Assembly (NCBI RefSeq): GCF_008107645.1
Contig: NZ_SDGY01000002.1
Location: 1 to 34,908, forward strand
Reading direction: 5' to 3'
DNA: 34,908 bases
From: Leuconostoc litchii
Lineage (GTDB): Bacteria > Bacillota > Bacilli > Lactobacillales > Lactobacillaceae
Both the position numbers and the translations under genes were made by a program. Below are positions 1 to 7,618 of the stretch, piece after piece (within the stretch, counting starts at the first letter, position 1; each line of letters opens with the position of its first letter). A model generated the notes under the pieces. That model worked only from the letters and a program-made list of their open reading frames with translations. It was not told where the DNA came from and did not search any database.

Positions 1-45
1 ATCTTTTCTCTCGCGCTCGCTGTCTCGTGTGAAACAACTCTGCTA

Positions 46-73
46 ACTATACTCGCTTTTTCAAAAAAGTCAA
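46..73 (-). promoter_or_regulatory. Promoter firing out of the left edge
   Basis: On the minus strand TTGACT and TATAGT are separated by 16 bases, a near-consensus sigma-A promoter. It lies just downstream of the Nudix-like gene and points out of the window. The transcript would begin about 40 bases from the edge with a purine-rich leader containing GAGCGCGAGAG, which is GC-rich for this DNA. The transcribed gene is not visible. Confidence 0.6.
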
Positions 74-82
74 CATTTTCTC

Positions 83-454
83 TTAATTTTCTTCAAAGCT
101 TACAAATAGTGTTGTTTGTAAAGTTTCTAAGAGCTCATGAATTTGATTAGCAGGCATAAATTTAAGATTATAGTTTAACTCTCTCTCAATTTTATCGGTA
201 TCTTTAACTTCAAATGAATAAATTGACAATAAATCTCCCTGAAAAGCCACACTGGTTAATTCTCCAAGACGCCAATCATTAAAATCGACTGCGCCAAGTT
301 CCTTAAGTCCTCGCAGTGCCGCTCCCAAAGAGGTATCATTATTATGTTTATGCATTTTTGTTGTAAAAAATTGATAATGTCCTTCATTCTCTTCAACTAA
401 AAAATAGGGTAAATTATCTTTCACCGCTATTGCGGTAACTGCTATTAATGACAT
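83..454 (-). CDS. Degenerate Nudix-like protein (hypothetical)
   Basis: A 123-residue soluble protein. Its N-terminal strand pattern (SLIAVTAIAV, then YFLVEE) followed by TSLGAALRGLKELGA resembles a Nudix hydrolase fold. In the helix where a Nudix box would carry REUXEEXGU, the acidic metal ligands are largely missing, so catalysis is doubtful. The ATG at 454 is preferred because GGAAAG lies 9 bases upstream. An in-frame GTG at 460 directly follows the stop of the S1-domain gene and would leave that site too close. The gene is probably co-transcribed with, and translationally coupled to, the S1 gene. The fold assignment is inference from pattern only; no function is claimed. Confidence 0.6.
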   Translation of the reverse strand: MSLIAVTAIAVKDNLPYFLVEENEGHYQFFTTKMHKHNNDTSLGAALRGLKELGAVDFNDWRLGELTSVAFQGDLLSIYSFEVKDTDKIERELNYNLKFMPANQIHELLETLQTTLFVSFEEN

Positions 455-460
455 AGCCAC

Positions 461-844
461 TCACTTTCCGATTCGTTCTAATGCTTCTTTAATCCAGTCT
501 GCTTGTTTACGCTCTATCGATTCAAAACCAAAATCCAAATGATAATTCGTCCAAAAGCGTTTTTTTAAGTTATGATTTTTAGGCAACACATGCCGATTAA
601 GCGCCATAATTTCATCCTGACGCAATGACAAACTTATTTTCCCAGTATATTGTTCAATATCCATGACAATCACATTAACTTCTTTTCCGACAATTAATTC
701 GCCTTTTAGGTCGCGTACAATGCCAGACTTGCATTCAGAAATGTGAATTAATCCTTGCGTTTGATTATCTAGTGCAACAAACGCTCCATAAGGTTGAATA
801 CCAGTTATTCGACCTTTAATTTTTTGACCTACAGAATAGTTCAT
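461..844 (-). CDS. yugI: S1-domain RNA-binding protein (YugI/CvfD-like)
   Basis: A 127-residue protein whose first ~75 residues form one S1 domain: VGQKIKGRITGIQPYGAFVAL, then GLIHISE and GKISLSLRQ, the classic S1 strand order. The remainder is a basic tail rich in K, R, N and H. Single-S1 proteins of this size in Firmicutes (YugI, general stress protein 13, CvfD) bind RNA or ribosomes and tune translation or stress responses. It is the first gene of a two-gene unit with the Nudix-like protein, with zero spacing, and is preceded by an extended -10 promoter and the site AGAGG. Family membership is secure; the physiological role is inferred from homologues. Confidence 0.85.
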   Translation of the reverse strand: MNYSVGQKIKGRITGIQPYGAFVALDNQTQGLIHISECKSGIVRDLKGELIVGKEVNVIVMDIEQYTGKISLSLRQDEIMALNRHVLPKNHNLKKRFWTNYHLDFGFESIERKQADWIKEALERIGK

Positions 845-863
845 TTTTTTGCCTCTTTATAGT

Positions 864-892
864 ATTATATCATGCCCTATTAGTTCTATCAG
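864..892 (-). promoter_or_regulatory. Promoter of S1-domain gene
   Basis: On the minus strand CTGATA and TATAAT are separated by 17 bases, with TGA directly before the -10 hexamer (extended -10). The -10 ends about 20 bases upstream of the ATG of the S1-domain gene. Confidence 0.6.
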
Positions 893-905
893 CTAATCAA
901 TCTAT

Positions 906-929
906 AAAAAAAACAGGTTATTCACCTGT
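906..929 (-). terminator. Rho-independent terminator of cyclophilin gene
   Basis: On the minus strand ACAGGT pairs with ACCTGT around a 5-base loop and is followed by eight U. The hairpin includes the last codons and stop of the cyclophilin gene, so the stop codon lies inside the terminator. Confidence 0.85.
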
Positions 930-1508
930 AATCTCTATAGTATTGATAATCACATCTTCTTTAGGTTTATCCATCACATCAACTTTGACTTTAGCAATAT
1001 CATCAACAATATTCAATCCATCAATTACTTGTCCAAATACTGTGTGCTTGCCATCAAGCCAAGGCGTTCCACCCTTTTGTCGATAAAAATCAGCTATTTC
1101 TACCGGTAATCCGCGTAACGCTGATGCCATTTGTGATGGGAAACTCGATGCTTGAACAATGAAAAATTGAGAACCATTTGTATTGGGCCCAGCATTAGCC
1201 ATTGATAAAGCGCCGTATGTGTTAAATAAACGATCACTAAATTCATCTTCAAAGCTACCACCCCAAATACTTTCACCACCCATGCCGGTTCCTTCGGGGT
1301 CTCCACCTTGAATCATAAAGTCACTAATTACGCGATGAAAAATACCATGATTATAGTAAGAACTTTTGGCATGTTCAATGAAATTTTCGACAGTTTTAGG
1401 TGCAATATCAGGGAATAATTTAATCTTGATATCCCCTTTATTTGTTTTAAATGTTGCGACAGGCCCTTCATAATTAGCGGCGTCTAGTTGCGGATATGTT
1501 GTTGTCAT
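918..1508 (-). CDS. ppiB: Cyclophilin-type peptidyl-prolyl isomerase
   Basis: A 196-residue cytoplasmic cyclophilin that catalyses cis-trans isomerisation of X-Pro bonds. The core signature [19 protein letters not shown] is present at about residues 57-75, followed by [16 protein letters not shown] and the [10 protein letters not shown] motif near residue 155, as in bacterial PpiB. There is no signal peptide. The insert around residues 120-148 ([18 protein letters not shown]) lengthens it beyond the ~165 residues of E. coli PpiB, as in other lactobacillales. The ATG is preceded by TAGGAGAAAACT. It lies between its own terminator and that of rpoZ, so it is probably a single-gene unit. Confidence 0.95.
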   Translation of the reverse strand: MTTTYPQLDAANYEGPVATFKTNKGDIKIKLFPDIAPKTVENFIEHAKSSYYNHGIFHRVISDFMIQGGDPEGTGMGGESIWGGSFEDEFSDRLFNTYGALSMANAGPNTNGSQFFIVQASSFPSQMASALRGLPVEIADFYRQKGGTPWLDGKHTVFGQVIDGLNIVDDIAKVKVDVMDKPKEDVIINTIEITGE

Positions 1509-1527
1509 AGTTTTCTCCTAAAATTAT

Positions 1528-1548
1528 AAAAAACGCCTATTGGCGTTT
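1528..1548 (-). terminator. Terminator downstream of rpoZ
   Basis: On the minus strand AAACGCC and GGCGTTT pair around AATA and are followed by a T tract. The stem includes the rpoZ stop codon. It separates gmk-rpoZ from the cyclophilin gene. Confidence 0.85.
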
Positions 1549-1759
1549 AGACTTCGTCTTCAAACTTAGGATCAATAATGACAGCGCCATTTTCTATTTC
1601 TTCCAAAGCTTGTCCAACAGACTTATTTGATTCAAATACTTCTTGTGTAGCAGGCATACCAGCGTCTAACTCACGTGCTCGTTTTGCTCCTAAAGCAATT
1701 AACTTATAACGCGAATCAACTTTTTCTAACAATTTATCAACAGATGGATATAGTAGCAT
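1547..1759 (-). CDS. rpoZ: RNA polymerase omega subunit
   Basis: A 70-residue protein, the usual size for omega. The sequence [20 protein letters not shown], then [13 protein letters not shown], carries the conserved omega core; the KRAREL helix contacts the beta' subunit and helps RNA polymerase assembly. An upstream in-frame start (1792) would add 11 non-homologous residues. The ATG at 1759 is preferred because AGGAG lies 6 bases upstream. It follows gmk by 13 bases, the conserved gmk-rpoZ pairing of Firmicutes, and is closed by the terminator at 1528-1548. Confidence 0.95.
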   Translation of the reverse strand: MLLYPSVDKLLEKVDSRYKLIALGAKRARELDAGMPATQEVFESNKSVGQALEEIENGAVIIDPKFEDEV

Positions 1760-1772
1760 GTTTTTCTCCTTA

Positions 1773-2366
1773 TTATATCTTATCGAACACACGTGTTACG
1801 CGCAAACGTTCGGCCGTGATAATTGATTTGATTCTTTCAACTGCTTTAGCAACAACATCATTTTCAACAGCATAATCATAATTAATCATCATTTTTAGCT
1901 CATCTCGTGCAGCAGCAACTCGTTTTTCAATTACATCAGGCGCATCTGTGCCTCGGCCAACTAATCGATCACGTAAGTTCGCTAAATCAGGTAGTGTCAA
2001 AAAGATATATATACCTTCTGGCATCTTAGATTTGACTTGTAATGCACCTTGAACATCAATTTCCAGGAAAACATCGCGACCACTTGCTAAAGTCTTATCA
2101 ATAAAACTCTTAGGTGTACCATAGTAATTGTTAACATACTTTGCATATTCTAGCATGTCACCGTTATTAATTTTTTCTTCAAACTGTTCACGCGTTACAA
2201 AGAAGTAATCTTCACCATCTACTTCTCCAGATCGCGGTTGTCGTGTAGTAGCAGAAATTGAATATTGAAAATCAATGCCTTCTTCTTCAAAAATTGCCTT
2301 ACGCACAGTGCCTTTCCCAACACCTGAAGGTCCTGAAAGTACGATTAATAAACCACGCTGAGTCAT
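1773..2366 (-). CDS. gmk: Guanylate kinase
   Basis: A 197-residue cytoplasmic enzyme that phosphorylates GMP to GDP with ATP. The P-loop GPSGVGKGT is at residues 12-20. The GMP-binding region follows ([18 protein letters not shown], residues ~41-58), then EIDVQGA, and the lid arginines appear as RLVGRGTD. Length matches bacterial Gmk (~200). AAAGAGGAATATT precedes the ATG. It heads the gmk-rpoZ operon behind a consensus-like promoter at 2396-2424. Its upstream region is shared with the divergent orphan gene controlled by a LexA-type operator. Confidence 0.97.
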   Translation of the reverse strand: MTQRGLLIVLSGPSGVGKGTVRKAIFEEEGIDFQYSISATTRQPRSGEVDGEDYFFVTREQFEEKINNGDMLEYAKYVNNYYGTPKSFIDKTLASGRDVFLEIDVQGALQVKSKMPEGIYIFLTLPDLANLRDRLVGRGTDAPDVIEKRVAAARDELKMMINYDYAVENDVVAKAVERIKSIITAERLRVTRVFDKI

Positions 2367-2395
2367 AATATTCCTCTTTATAAACTAATAAGAAC

Positions 2396-2424
2396 ATTAT
2401 AGCAATTTAAAGTAGCAATATCAA
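2396..2424 (-). promoter_or_regulatory. gmk-rpoZ promoter
   Basis: On the minus strand TTGATA and TATAAT are separated by exactly 17 bases. The -10 is about 30 bases upstream of the gmk start codon. Confidence 0.8.
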
Positions 2425-2451
2425 TGATAACATATAAATTGATATTTTTGT

Positions 2452-2464
2452 GAATGTTTGTTCG
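2452..2464. promoter_or_regulatory. Possible second, degenerate LexA box
   Basis: GAATGTTTGTTCG matches one half of the Gram-positive SOS box (GAAC-N4-GTTC) perfectly and the other with one mismatch (GAAT). It lies 28 bases beyond the gmk -35 element and 121 bases upstream of the perfect box at 2573-2584, so it could be an auxiliary site or chance. Confidence 0.35.
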
Positions 2465-2562
2465 TATGGACAATTCTAGGATTTATTCACAATAAATGTC
2501 TGTTTATAAACATTATCTAAGTCTAAAATATTCAAGGAACTTTTAAGAATTATCTTTTTGAT

Positions 2563-2591
2563 TTGCTTATTTGAACATTTGTTCGTATAAT
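2563..2591 (+). promoter_or_regulatory. Promoter with embedded LexA/SOS operator
   Basis: TTGCTT at 2563-2568 and TATAAT at 2586-2591 are separated by 17 bases. Within that spacer lies GAACATTTGTTC (2573-2584), flanked by T and G, with perfect dyad arms GAAC and GTTC around four bases. This agrees with the Bacillus-type LexA (DinR) box CGAACRNRYGTTYC at all but the outer positions. A repressor bound between -35 and -10 would occlude polymerase, the arrangement of tightly controlled SOS genes. Confidence 0.75.
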
Positions 2592-2624
2592 TAAATTAAT
2601 CAATTACAAGTGGAGAAGACTGGT

Positions 2625-2957
2625 ATGCAAAATTATATTGTTCAACATCAATTTCAAGCACCACTACATCATATACTTCAAAAACTTAGTAAGTACTTTC
2701 GCAGTAAGCCATCTATTTTTTTACATCGACAGTTGAATGCTGATGAAATTATTGTACGCTTAGAATTAGCTCTAAACACAACACGTTCAATAACGATCCA
2801 GCTTAATGAATCATTGCTCAGTGAAAAAGTTACGCAACTATCAGGGCACCTTTATCAAAATAGTACTGGACAACTTTTCATTTCATCATCTGGAACACAT
2901 CAATTAATGTCCATATCACCTGCCTCAATACGGCATATTATGTTTAATCAGACTTAA
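2625..2957 (+). CDS. Unrecognised small protein, likely SOS-regulated
   Basis: A 110-residue protein that I do not recognise. It has no signal peptide or membrane segment, is basic and rich in H, Q, S and L, and looks like an alternating helix/strand soluble domain. The ATG at 2625 is chosen over the in-frame GTG at 2610 because GGAG lies 9 bases before it and the GTG is part of that ribosome-binding sequence. It stands alone on the plus strand, divergent from gmk and convergent with an unknown minus-strand gene. Its promoter carries a near-perfect LexA-type operator, so it is probably induced by DNA damage. It lacks the LysM or membrane helix of YneA-type division inhibitors and the motifs of UmuC or DinB. 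Function unknown. Confidence 0.7.
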   Translation: MQNYIVQHQFQAPLHHILQKLSKYFRSKPSIFLHRQLNADEIIVRLELALNTTRSITIQLNESLLSEKVTQLSGHLYQNSTGQLFISSSGTHQLMSISPASIRHIMFNQT

Positions 2958-2966
2958 AATCATAAT

Positions 2967-2991
2967 AAAAAAGGCACTTTGAAGTGTCCTT
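2967..2991 (-). terminator. Terminator between convergent genes
   Basis: AAGGCACTT pairs with AAGTG-T-CCTT (one bulged T) around a very short loop. On the minus strand it is followed by six U, ending the 374-codon gene whose stop lies at its edge. The plus-strand side has a weaker U tract but may also serve the orphan gene. Confidence 0.65.
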
Positions 2992-4067
2992 TAACTTAAT
3001 TTTTCTACTGTATCTATGCTTAATTTCGACAATAGAAAATTAATTGCAACCACATCAATATAACGATCAATATCCACCGTTCCTGCCACCAGTTTCCCCA
3101 AACCTGTCAGGGATTTTTTCTTACTCAAAAAAGTTAGATAAGATTTAATTTCACCACCTATACCATCTAAATCTAACCATCGAGGCGTCCAATAATCTAT
3201 CAAATATTTTTCAGCAAACACATTTAACATATCAGGTTGCCATAAATCATGTGTTGCATTAAATTCTTGCGCCATGCCTTCATGGAACGCATACAGTAAA
3301 TCAGTCACGTTGTCGCTAACAACATCTTTCACAGAATCATCTTGAAATTGTTTTAAAGATTTCTTAGCAAAATCAAGTTCTGCTTGTATATCCAAAGCCG
3401 TTAACTCAGGTTGTAATTTGTGTACATTATCAGTATTCTTTAAACTTTTCATTTTTGGTGACAAGCCTCGGAATGTTTCATTAATCACTTCAAGATTAAA
3501 ATCATCATCATCTTCATTTTCTGATAAAAATTTGAACTGTAATTCATCAATTGCATTTGATGTTTTCATCATTTCTGCAACATCGCGGCCTTGCCATTTA
3601 AAGAAATTGATAGCAATAACAGTACGAACAATCATACGCCAAAAATTGATATCAAATTTGGGTGCATTTGCAATAAATCTTTTATTAACTGTACTTTCTT
3701 TGACTATAAATTGTTGCATATCATATAATACTGGTACCAATAGCACAAAATAACGCCAATCTTTATCATCACTGTTAACTAATGCTGCTTGCATAACTTC
3801 ATTTAAATTAACTGTTGCACGTTCATTACTGGTAAACTGCGTAAAATGTTGTTGCACAATTGTCGCGATCACATCATCCAAGAAAAATGATGCCACTTCA
3901 AAAGTTTCTGGCGCATATTTATTATGGTACATAAGATAATAGCGTGCCCTCAAAAAACCAGCAAAATCATTGTAATTAAACGCTGGTAATGTACTTTTTG
4001 AAGTGAATTTTTGCTTAGATTTTTGATGACGCATCTTTTTTATTTGTGCGGATTTACCTTGTTTCAT
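2991..4067 (-). CDS. Hypothetical protein, start uncertain
   Basis: A soluble protein of 358 residues from the ATG at 4067; the frame stays open to a GTG at 4115 (374 codons). I do not recognise it. The first ~30 residues are basic (K/R/Q-rich). The rest is helical with an acidic stretch (SENEDDDDFN) in the middle, and there is no signal peptide or membrane helix. The start is odd: the strong site AAAAGGAGGTG overlaps the GTG at 4115, so it cannot serve that codon, and no usual in-frame start lies at normal spacing. The ATG at 4067 has no ribosome-binding site of its own. The gene follows the 116-residue gene by a few bases and is probably co-transcribed with it. Confidence 0.6.
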   Translation of the reverse strand: MKQGKSAQIKKMRHQKSKQKFTSKSTLPAFNYNDFAGFLRARYYLMYHNKYAPETFEVASFFLDDVIATIVQQHFTQFTSNERATVNLNEVMQAALVNSDDKDWRYFVLLVPVLYDMQQFIVKESTVNKRFIANAPKFDINFWRMIVRTVIAINFFKWQGRDVAEMMKTSNAIDELQFKFLSENEDDDDFNLEVINETFRGLSPKMKSLKNTDNVHKLQPELTALDIQAELDFAKKSLKQFQDDSVKDVVSDNVTDLLYAFHEGMAQEFNATHDLWQPDMLNVFAEKYLIDYWTPRWLDLDGIGGEIKSYLTFLSKKKSLTGLGKLVAGTVDIDRYIDVVAINFLLSKLSIDTVEKLS

Positions 4068-4121
4068 ATTAATTAGAGTATTCAGTGCTGTTATTAAATA
4101 AACACCAAATACCACCTCCTT

Positions 4122-4472
4122 TTAAAGACTTAAATCTAAATTATATTTCCCATTCCCAAATTCACGTAACTTGAACTGGAATACTTGCTCTCGACGTTCT
4201 AAATTAACTGTCGCAACTGTTGCCTGTTGCCTTCCTTCTAACTCAGCAATTTCTATAGCACTATTAACCGTTGACATCACTGGTGCAAATTCTTTTGGAT
4301 CTGCAGATACATAAAACATCTCTGCATTACCGTAAGTTGCCGACCGACGCACCAAACTTACCGAAACTCTATACCGATTTGCATCAAAAATAATATGGTT
4401 AAAATTAAATCCGTGTGCATAATGAAATAATGATGATAAAAATTCTTGAGAATTAAATTTTTCTTTTGCCAT
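4122..4472 (-). CDS. Hypothetical protein
   Basis: A 116-residue soluble protein that I do not recognise. It begins MAKEKFNSQEFLSSLFHYAH and is a mix of strands and helices with no membrane segment. The C-terminal half (VNLERREQVFQFKLREFG) is strongly alternating, suggesting a beta-rich end. AAGGAAAACAC precedes the ATG, a good ribosome-binding site. It is first in a two-gene unit with the 374-codon hypothetical downstream, so the two may act together. Confidence 0.65.
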   Translation of the reverse strand: MAKEKFNSQEFLSSLFHYAHGFNFNHIIFDANRYRVSVSLVRRSATYGNAEMFYVSADPKEFAPVMSTVNSAIEIAELEGRQQATVATVNLERREQVFQFKLREFGNGKYNLDLSL

Positions 4473-4562
4473 GTGTTTTCCTTAAAGTAGTTTCAATTTA
4501 AGTATACTATAAAAAAGCTAGTGATCCGTATAATAATATAGAATAACACTTCTAAAATATAT

Positions 4563-4603
4563 TAAAGAAGAAAGTTCTCTCAATTGAAAACTTTCTTCTT
4601 TAA
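4563..4603 (-). terminator. mutS2 terminator
   Basis: A 13-bp perfect stem (AAAGAAGAAAGTT with AACTTTCTTCTTT) around a 12-base loop, followed on the minus strand by an AT-rich run. It lies 15 bases after the mutS2 stop. Confidence 0.8.
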
Positions 4604-4617
4604 ATTAGATATACAGC

Positions 4618-7020
4618 CTATTTTAACTCTACTATGGTAGCACCGTCACCACCAGCGTTTGCACTTGCAAAATGATAAGATTTCACACGACGATCAGATC
4701 TTAAAAATTCAGTCACTCCTTGACGTAGTGCGCCAGTTCCCTTCCCATGAATGATTTCAACTGGGCTGATATTAGCCAATACTGTTGTATCCAAATAACG
4801 ATCTAATTCTGTAAGCGCTGCTTCATAACGCACACCACGCAAATCTAGTGTTGATTTGACCGAAGCACGTGCTGAACCACTAGTTGTAGTCTTGCGAATA
4901 ATTTTTTGTTGTTTCTTTTTAGCTTTACCTTTTTGTGCTTTGACAGTAGCTTCAGTCTTGACAATATCATCTTCATCAACAAGCATTTTCAAAATACCCA
5001 TCTCAACTTCCCATTGTCCGTTTTTATGCTTCTTAACCAAAGTCCCTTGCTGCCCATAAGATTGCACGGTAATTTCATCCCCAGGAGCAAGTTCTTTAAT
5101 CTTTTTTGCTTTCTGTAGTACCTTATTTTTTTCTAAACTAATATTTTGACGCAACTGATCAAGTTGCCCCTTTTGAGCTTGTAGCTCTTGTTCTGTCAAC
5201 CGCCCTTTTTGCCCAATATTTAAGCGTTCTTTTCTGATCTCACTGATTAATTGTTCTGCTTGCTTCTTAGTGGATGCCACAATATGATTGGCTTCATTTT
5301 TAGCTTCCAAAATTAACTTTGCACGGTCTTTATCTAACTGATATCGTTCTTCCGTTAATTTCTCCGATTGCTTTTCAGTAGATTCTAATTGCAATTTCAA
5401 TGCTTCATTATTTTTTTTGACTTCGTCACGTTTTTTAACCAAGTCTGCAATCATGTTATTTAAATCTTGATCGGACTTATCTGTTAATGATCGTGCTGAA
5501 CCAATAACATCTTCTCCAAACCCTAGTCTTTTAGCAATTGCTAAGGCATTAGACTGACCTGGAACACCCATCAAAAATTGATAAGTTGGTTGTAATGTCT
5601 CAACATCAAAAACCATTGAAGCATTTTCCGTTTCCGGACGATTATAACCATATAATTTTAATTCAGGGTAATGAGTAGTAGCAATTGTATATGCTCCAAG
5701 GCTCGCAACTTTATCCAAAATTGCAATCGCCAAGGCTGCCCCTTCTGTTGGATCTGTTCCAGCGCCCAATTCATCGAAAATTACTAATGACTTATTATCT
5801 ATTTTATCCAACATGGAAACAATATTGGCCATATGTGAACTAAAGGTTGATAAATTTTGTTCAATTGATTGTTCATCACCAATATCGGCAAATATTTCAT
5901 TAAAAATACCAACTGTTGAAGGACGTTTTGTTGTGATAAACAATCCTGACTGTGCCATTAATTGTAATAGACCCAAAGTTTTGATTGTGATTGTTTTTCC
6001 ACCAGTATTGGGTCCAGTAATGATGATTGTTTTATAGTTTTCACCAAGCAAAATATCGTTAGCAATGGCAATATTTTTATCAAGCAAGGGATGCCAAGCT
6101 TGTTGTAAATTAACATGATTTTCTATACTAACCATTGGTTGCATAGCATCTAGTTTTGCGGCTAATCGTGCTTTAGCATTAATAAAATCAAAATGTCCTA
6201 ATATTTGCACATTTTGCTGAATAGCCAATGTATGTGGTTGAAGTGCTGTGGATAATTCTTGTAACACGCGCTGTTCTTCCACAGTTTCTTTAACACGTAA
6301 TTCACTCAACTTATTGTTTAGTTCAACCACAGCCTGTGGCTCAATATAAAGCGTTAAACCTGTTTGACTTTGGTCATGAACTACCCCACCAAATTGATTG
6401 CGATATTCAGCTTTCACAGGTAAAACATAACGATCTCCTCTTATCGTAACAATGGGATCACTCAAATATTGTGCTGATTTTCCCTTTGTGAAATCTTGCA
6501 TTTTATTCTTAATAGCATTTTCATGACCAACTATTTTGCCTCGAATTGACTTTAAATCATACGAGGCTTCATTATTAATTCGACCAGTTGAATCAATTGC
6601 AATTTGAATCATTTTTGTGACATCAGTCAATGTTTCTAGCTGTTCAGCCTGGTCTACCAAAACGTTCAAAGATTCACCAATTGCTTCATCTTTCATCTGT
6701 ACAAAAAAATTTGAAATTGCATTTGTATTACGTAAAACTATGCCAATTTCGGAAAGCTCAGTAGCACTTAAACTTGCCTGAATATCTAGTCGTTTTAAGT
6801 GACTAGTAATGTCCGTAAGTTTAGCGAGTGGAATGCCACCCTTTAGACGATCAATCATTACCGCATCAGCTGTTTCTTGTAGCCAATAATTAATTGTTAC
6901 TACATCTGTAATAGGTTGCAATTCATTGGCTTCTTGTCGACCAGCAGGCGTGGATAAAAAATTAAAAAGCTGTGCTTTTATTTTTTCATATTCTAATGTT
7001 TGTAATACTTTTTGATTCAT
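4618..7020 (-). CDS. mutS2: Endonuclease MutS2
   Basis: An 800-residue MutS-family ATPase and Smr nuclease. In Firmicutes MutS2 acts on branched DNA, suppresses recombination and can rescue collided ribosomes. The core lacks the mismatch-recognition domain of MutS. The Walker A GPNTGGKT is at residues 336-343 and the Walker B SLVIFDELGAGTDPTEGAAL at 411-430. A long coiled coil follows, then a KOW-like segment (AKKIKELAPGDEITV) and a C-terminal Smr domain (~727-800) with LDLRG and HGKGTG. The start is the ATG at 7020 with GGAAG 5 bases upstream, not the in-frame TTG at 7032. It follows the zapA-cvpA pair, a conserved Firmicute arrangement. Confidence 0.97.
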   Translation of the reverse strand: MNQKVLQTLEYEKIKAQLFNFLSTPAGRQEANELQPITDVVTINYWLQETADAVMIDRLKGGIPLAKLTDITSHLKRLDIQASLSATELSEIGIVLRNTNAISNFFVQMKDEAIGESLNVLVDQAEQLETLTDVTKMIQIAIDSTGRINNEASYDLKSIRGKIVGHENAIKNKMQDFTKGKSAQYLSDPIVTIRGDRYVLPVKAEYRNQFGGVVHDQSQTGLTLYIEPQAVVELNNKLSELRVKETVEEQRVLQELSTALQPHTLAIQQNVQILGHFDFINAKARLAAKLDAMQPMVSIENHVNLQQAWHPLLDKNIAIANDILLGENYKTIIITGPNTGGKTITIKTLGLLQLMAQSGLFITTKRPSTVGIFNEIFADIGDEQSIEQNLSTFSSHMANIVSMLDKIDNKSLVIFDELGAGTDPTEGAALAIAILDKVASLGAYTIATTHYPELKLYGYNRPETENASMVFDVETLQPTYQFLMGVPGQSNALAIAKRLGFGEDVIGSARSLTDKSDQDLNNMIADLVKKRDEVKKNNEALKLQLESTEKQSEKLTEERYQLDKDRAKLILEAKNEANHIVASTKKQAEQLISEIRKERLNIGQKGRLTEQELQAQKGQLDQLRQNISLEKNKVLQKAKKIKELAPGDEITVQSYGQQGTLVKKHKNGQWEVEMGILKMLVDEDDIVKTEATVKAQKGKAKKKQQKIIRKTTTSGSARASVKSTLDLRGVRYEAALTELDRYLDTTVLANISPVEIIHGKGTGALRQGVTEFLRSDRRVKSYHFASANAGGDGATIVELK

Positions 7021-7096
7021 TTTATCTTCCAAAATATTTAGCTATCGTCCTACTATCTAGATAATAGTTGACACCAGATATGTTCTTTCTAAGTAT

Positions 7097-7618
7097 TTAT
7101 AACCACCAATTGTATATTTGACTAGCAAAAAATGGCATGTTATCTAATATTTCGTTTAATAGGGGTGTTTTTAAAAATTGATCTTGCACCCAGTCATTAG
7201 GCATTACTGAAAGTAATTGTAAGGCAAAAAAAGCGATGACAGCACCAACTATACCGTATAATAGTCCACCCAAAACTGAGTCTAACCAACCCAACAATGG
7301 AATATGCCGCACTACACTGAAAGATTTCAATATCCAATGGCTAACAATACCACCCAATATTAATATCAAAGTAAAAACAATACCTGAAGCCAGAAATTGT
7401 GATCCTTCTCCAACAACGGTTTGTGGCACAGTAGTACGCACAAACTGACCAGAAACAATATTCGTTAGCAATTGCCCAACTGGTTTTGAAAATTTAATGG
7501 CAATATACCAAACGATTACACACAATATAAAGCGCAATACCGCATTTACTAACCCCATGTGATATCCTTTTACAATCGTGAATAAAATTAAAATTACTGT
7601 CAATCCTAATAAAATCAT
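7097..7618 (-). CDS. CvpA-family membrane protein
   Basis: A 173-residue integral membrane protein with four hydrophobic segments at about residues 1-17, 28-45, 78-98 and 122-145, typical of the CvpA/YshB family. The first members were linked to colicin V production; in Firmicutes it is a conserved envelope protein of uncertain role, usually found between zapA and mutS2 as here. AAGGAAACTAACAA precedes the ATG. The start overlaps the zapA stop by 4 bases (ATGA), implying coupled translation. Confidence 0.88.
   Translation of the reverse strand: MILLGLTVILILFTIVKGYHMGLVNAVLRFILCVIVWYIAIKFSKPVGQLLTNIVSGQFVRTTVPQTVVGEGSQFLASGIVFTLILILGGIVSHWILKSFSVVRHIPLLGWLDSVLGGLLYGIVGAVIAFFALQLLSVMPNDWVQDQFLKTPLLNEILDNMPFFASQIYNWWL

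Noticed and set aside
2501-2512. TGTTTATAAACA palindrome in the gmk upstream region
   Set aside because: A 12-bp AT-rich palindrome that can easily occur by chance; it overlaps no promoter element I can define.
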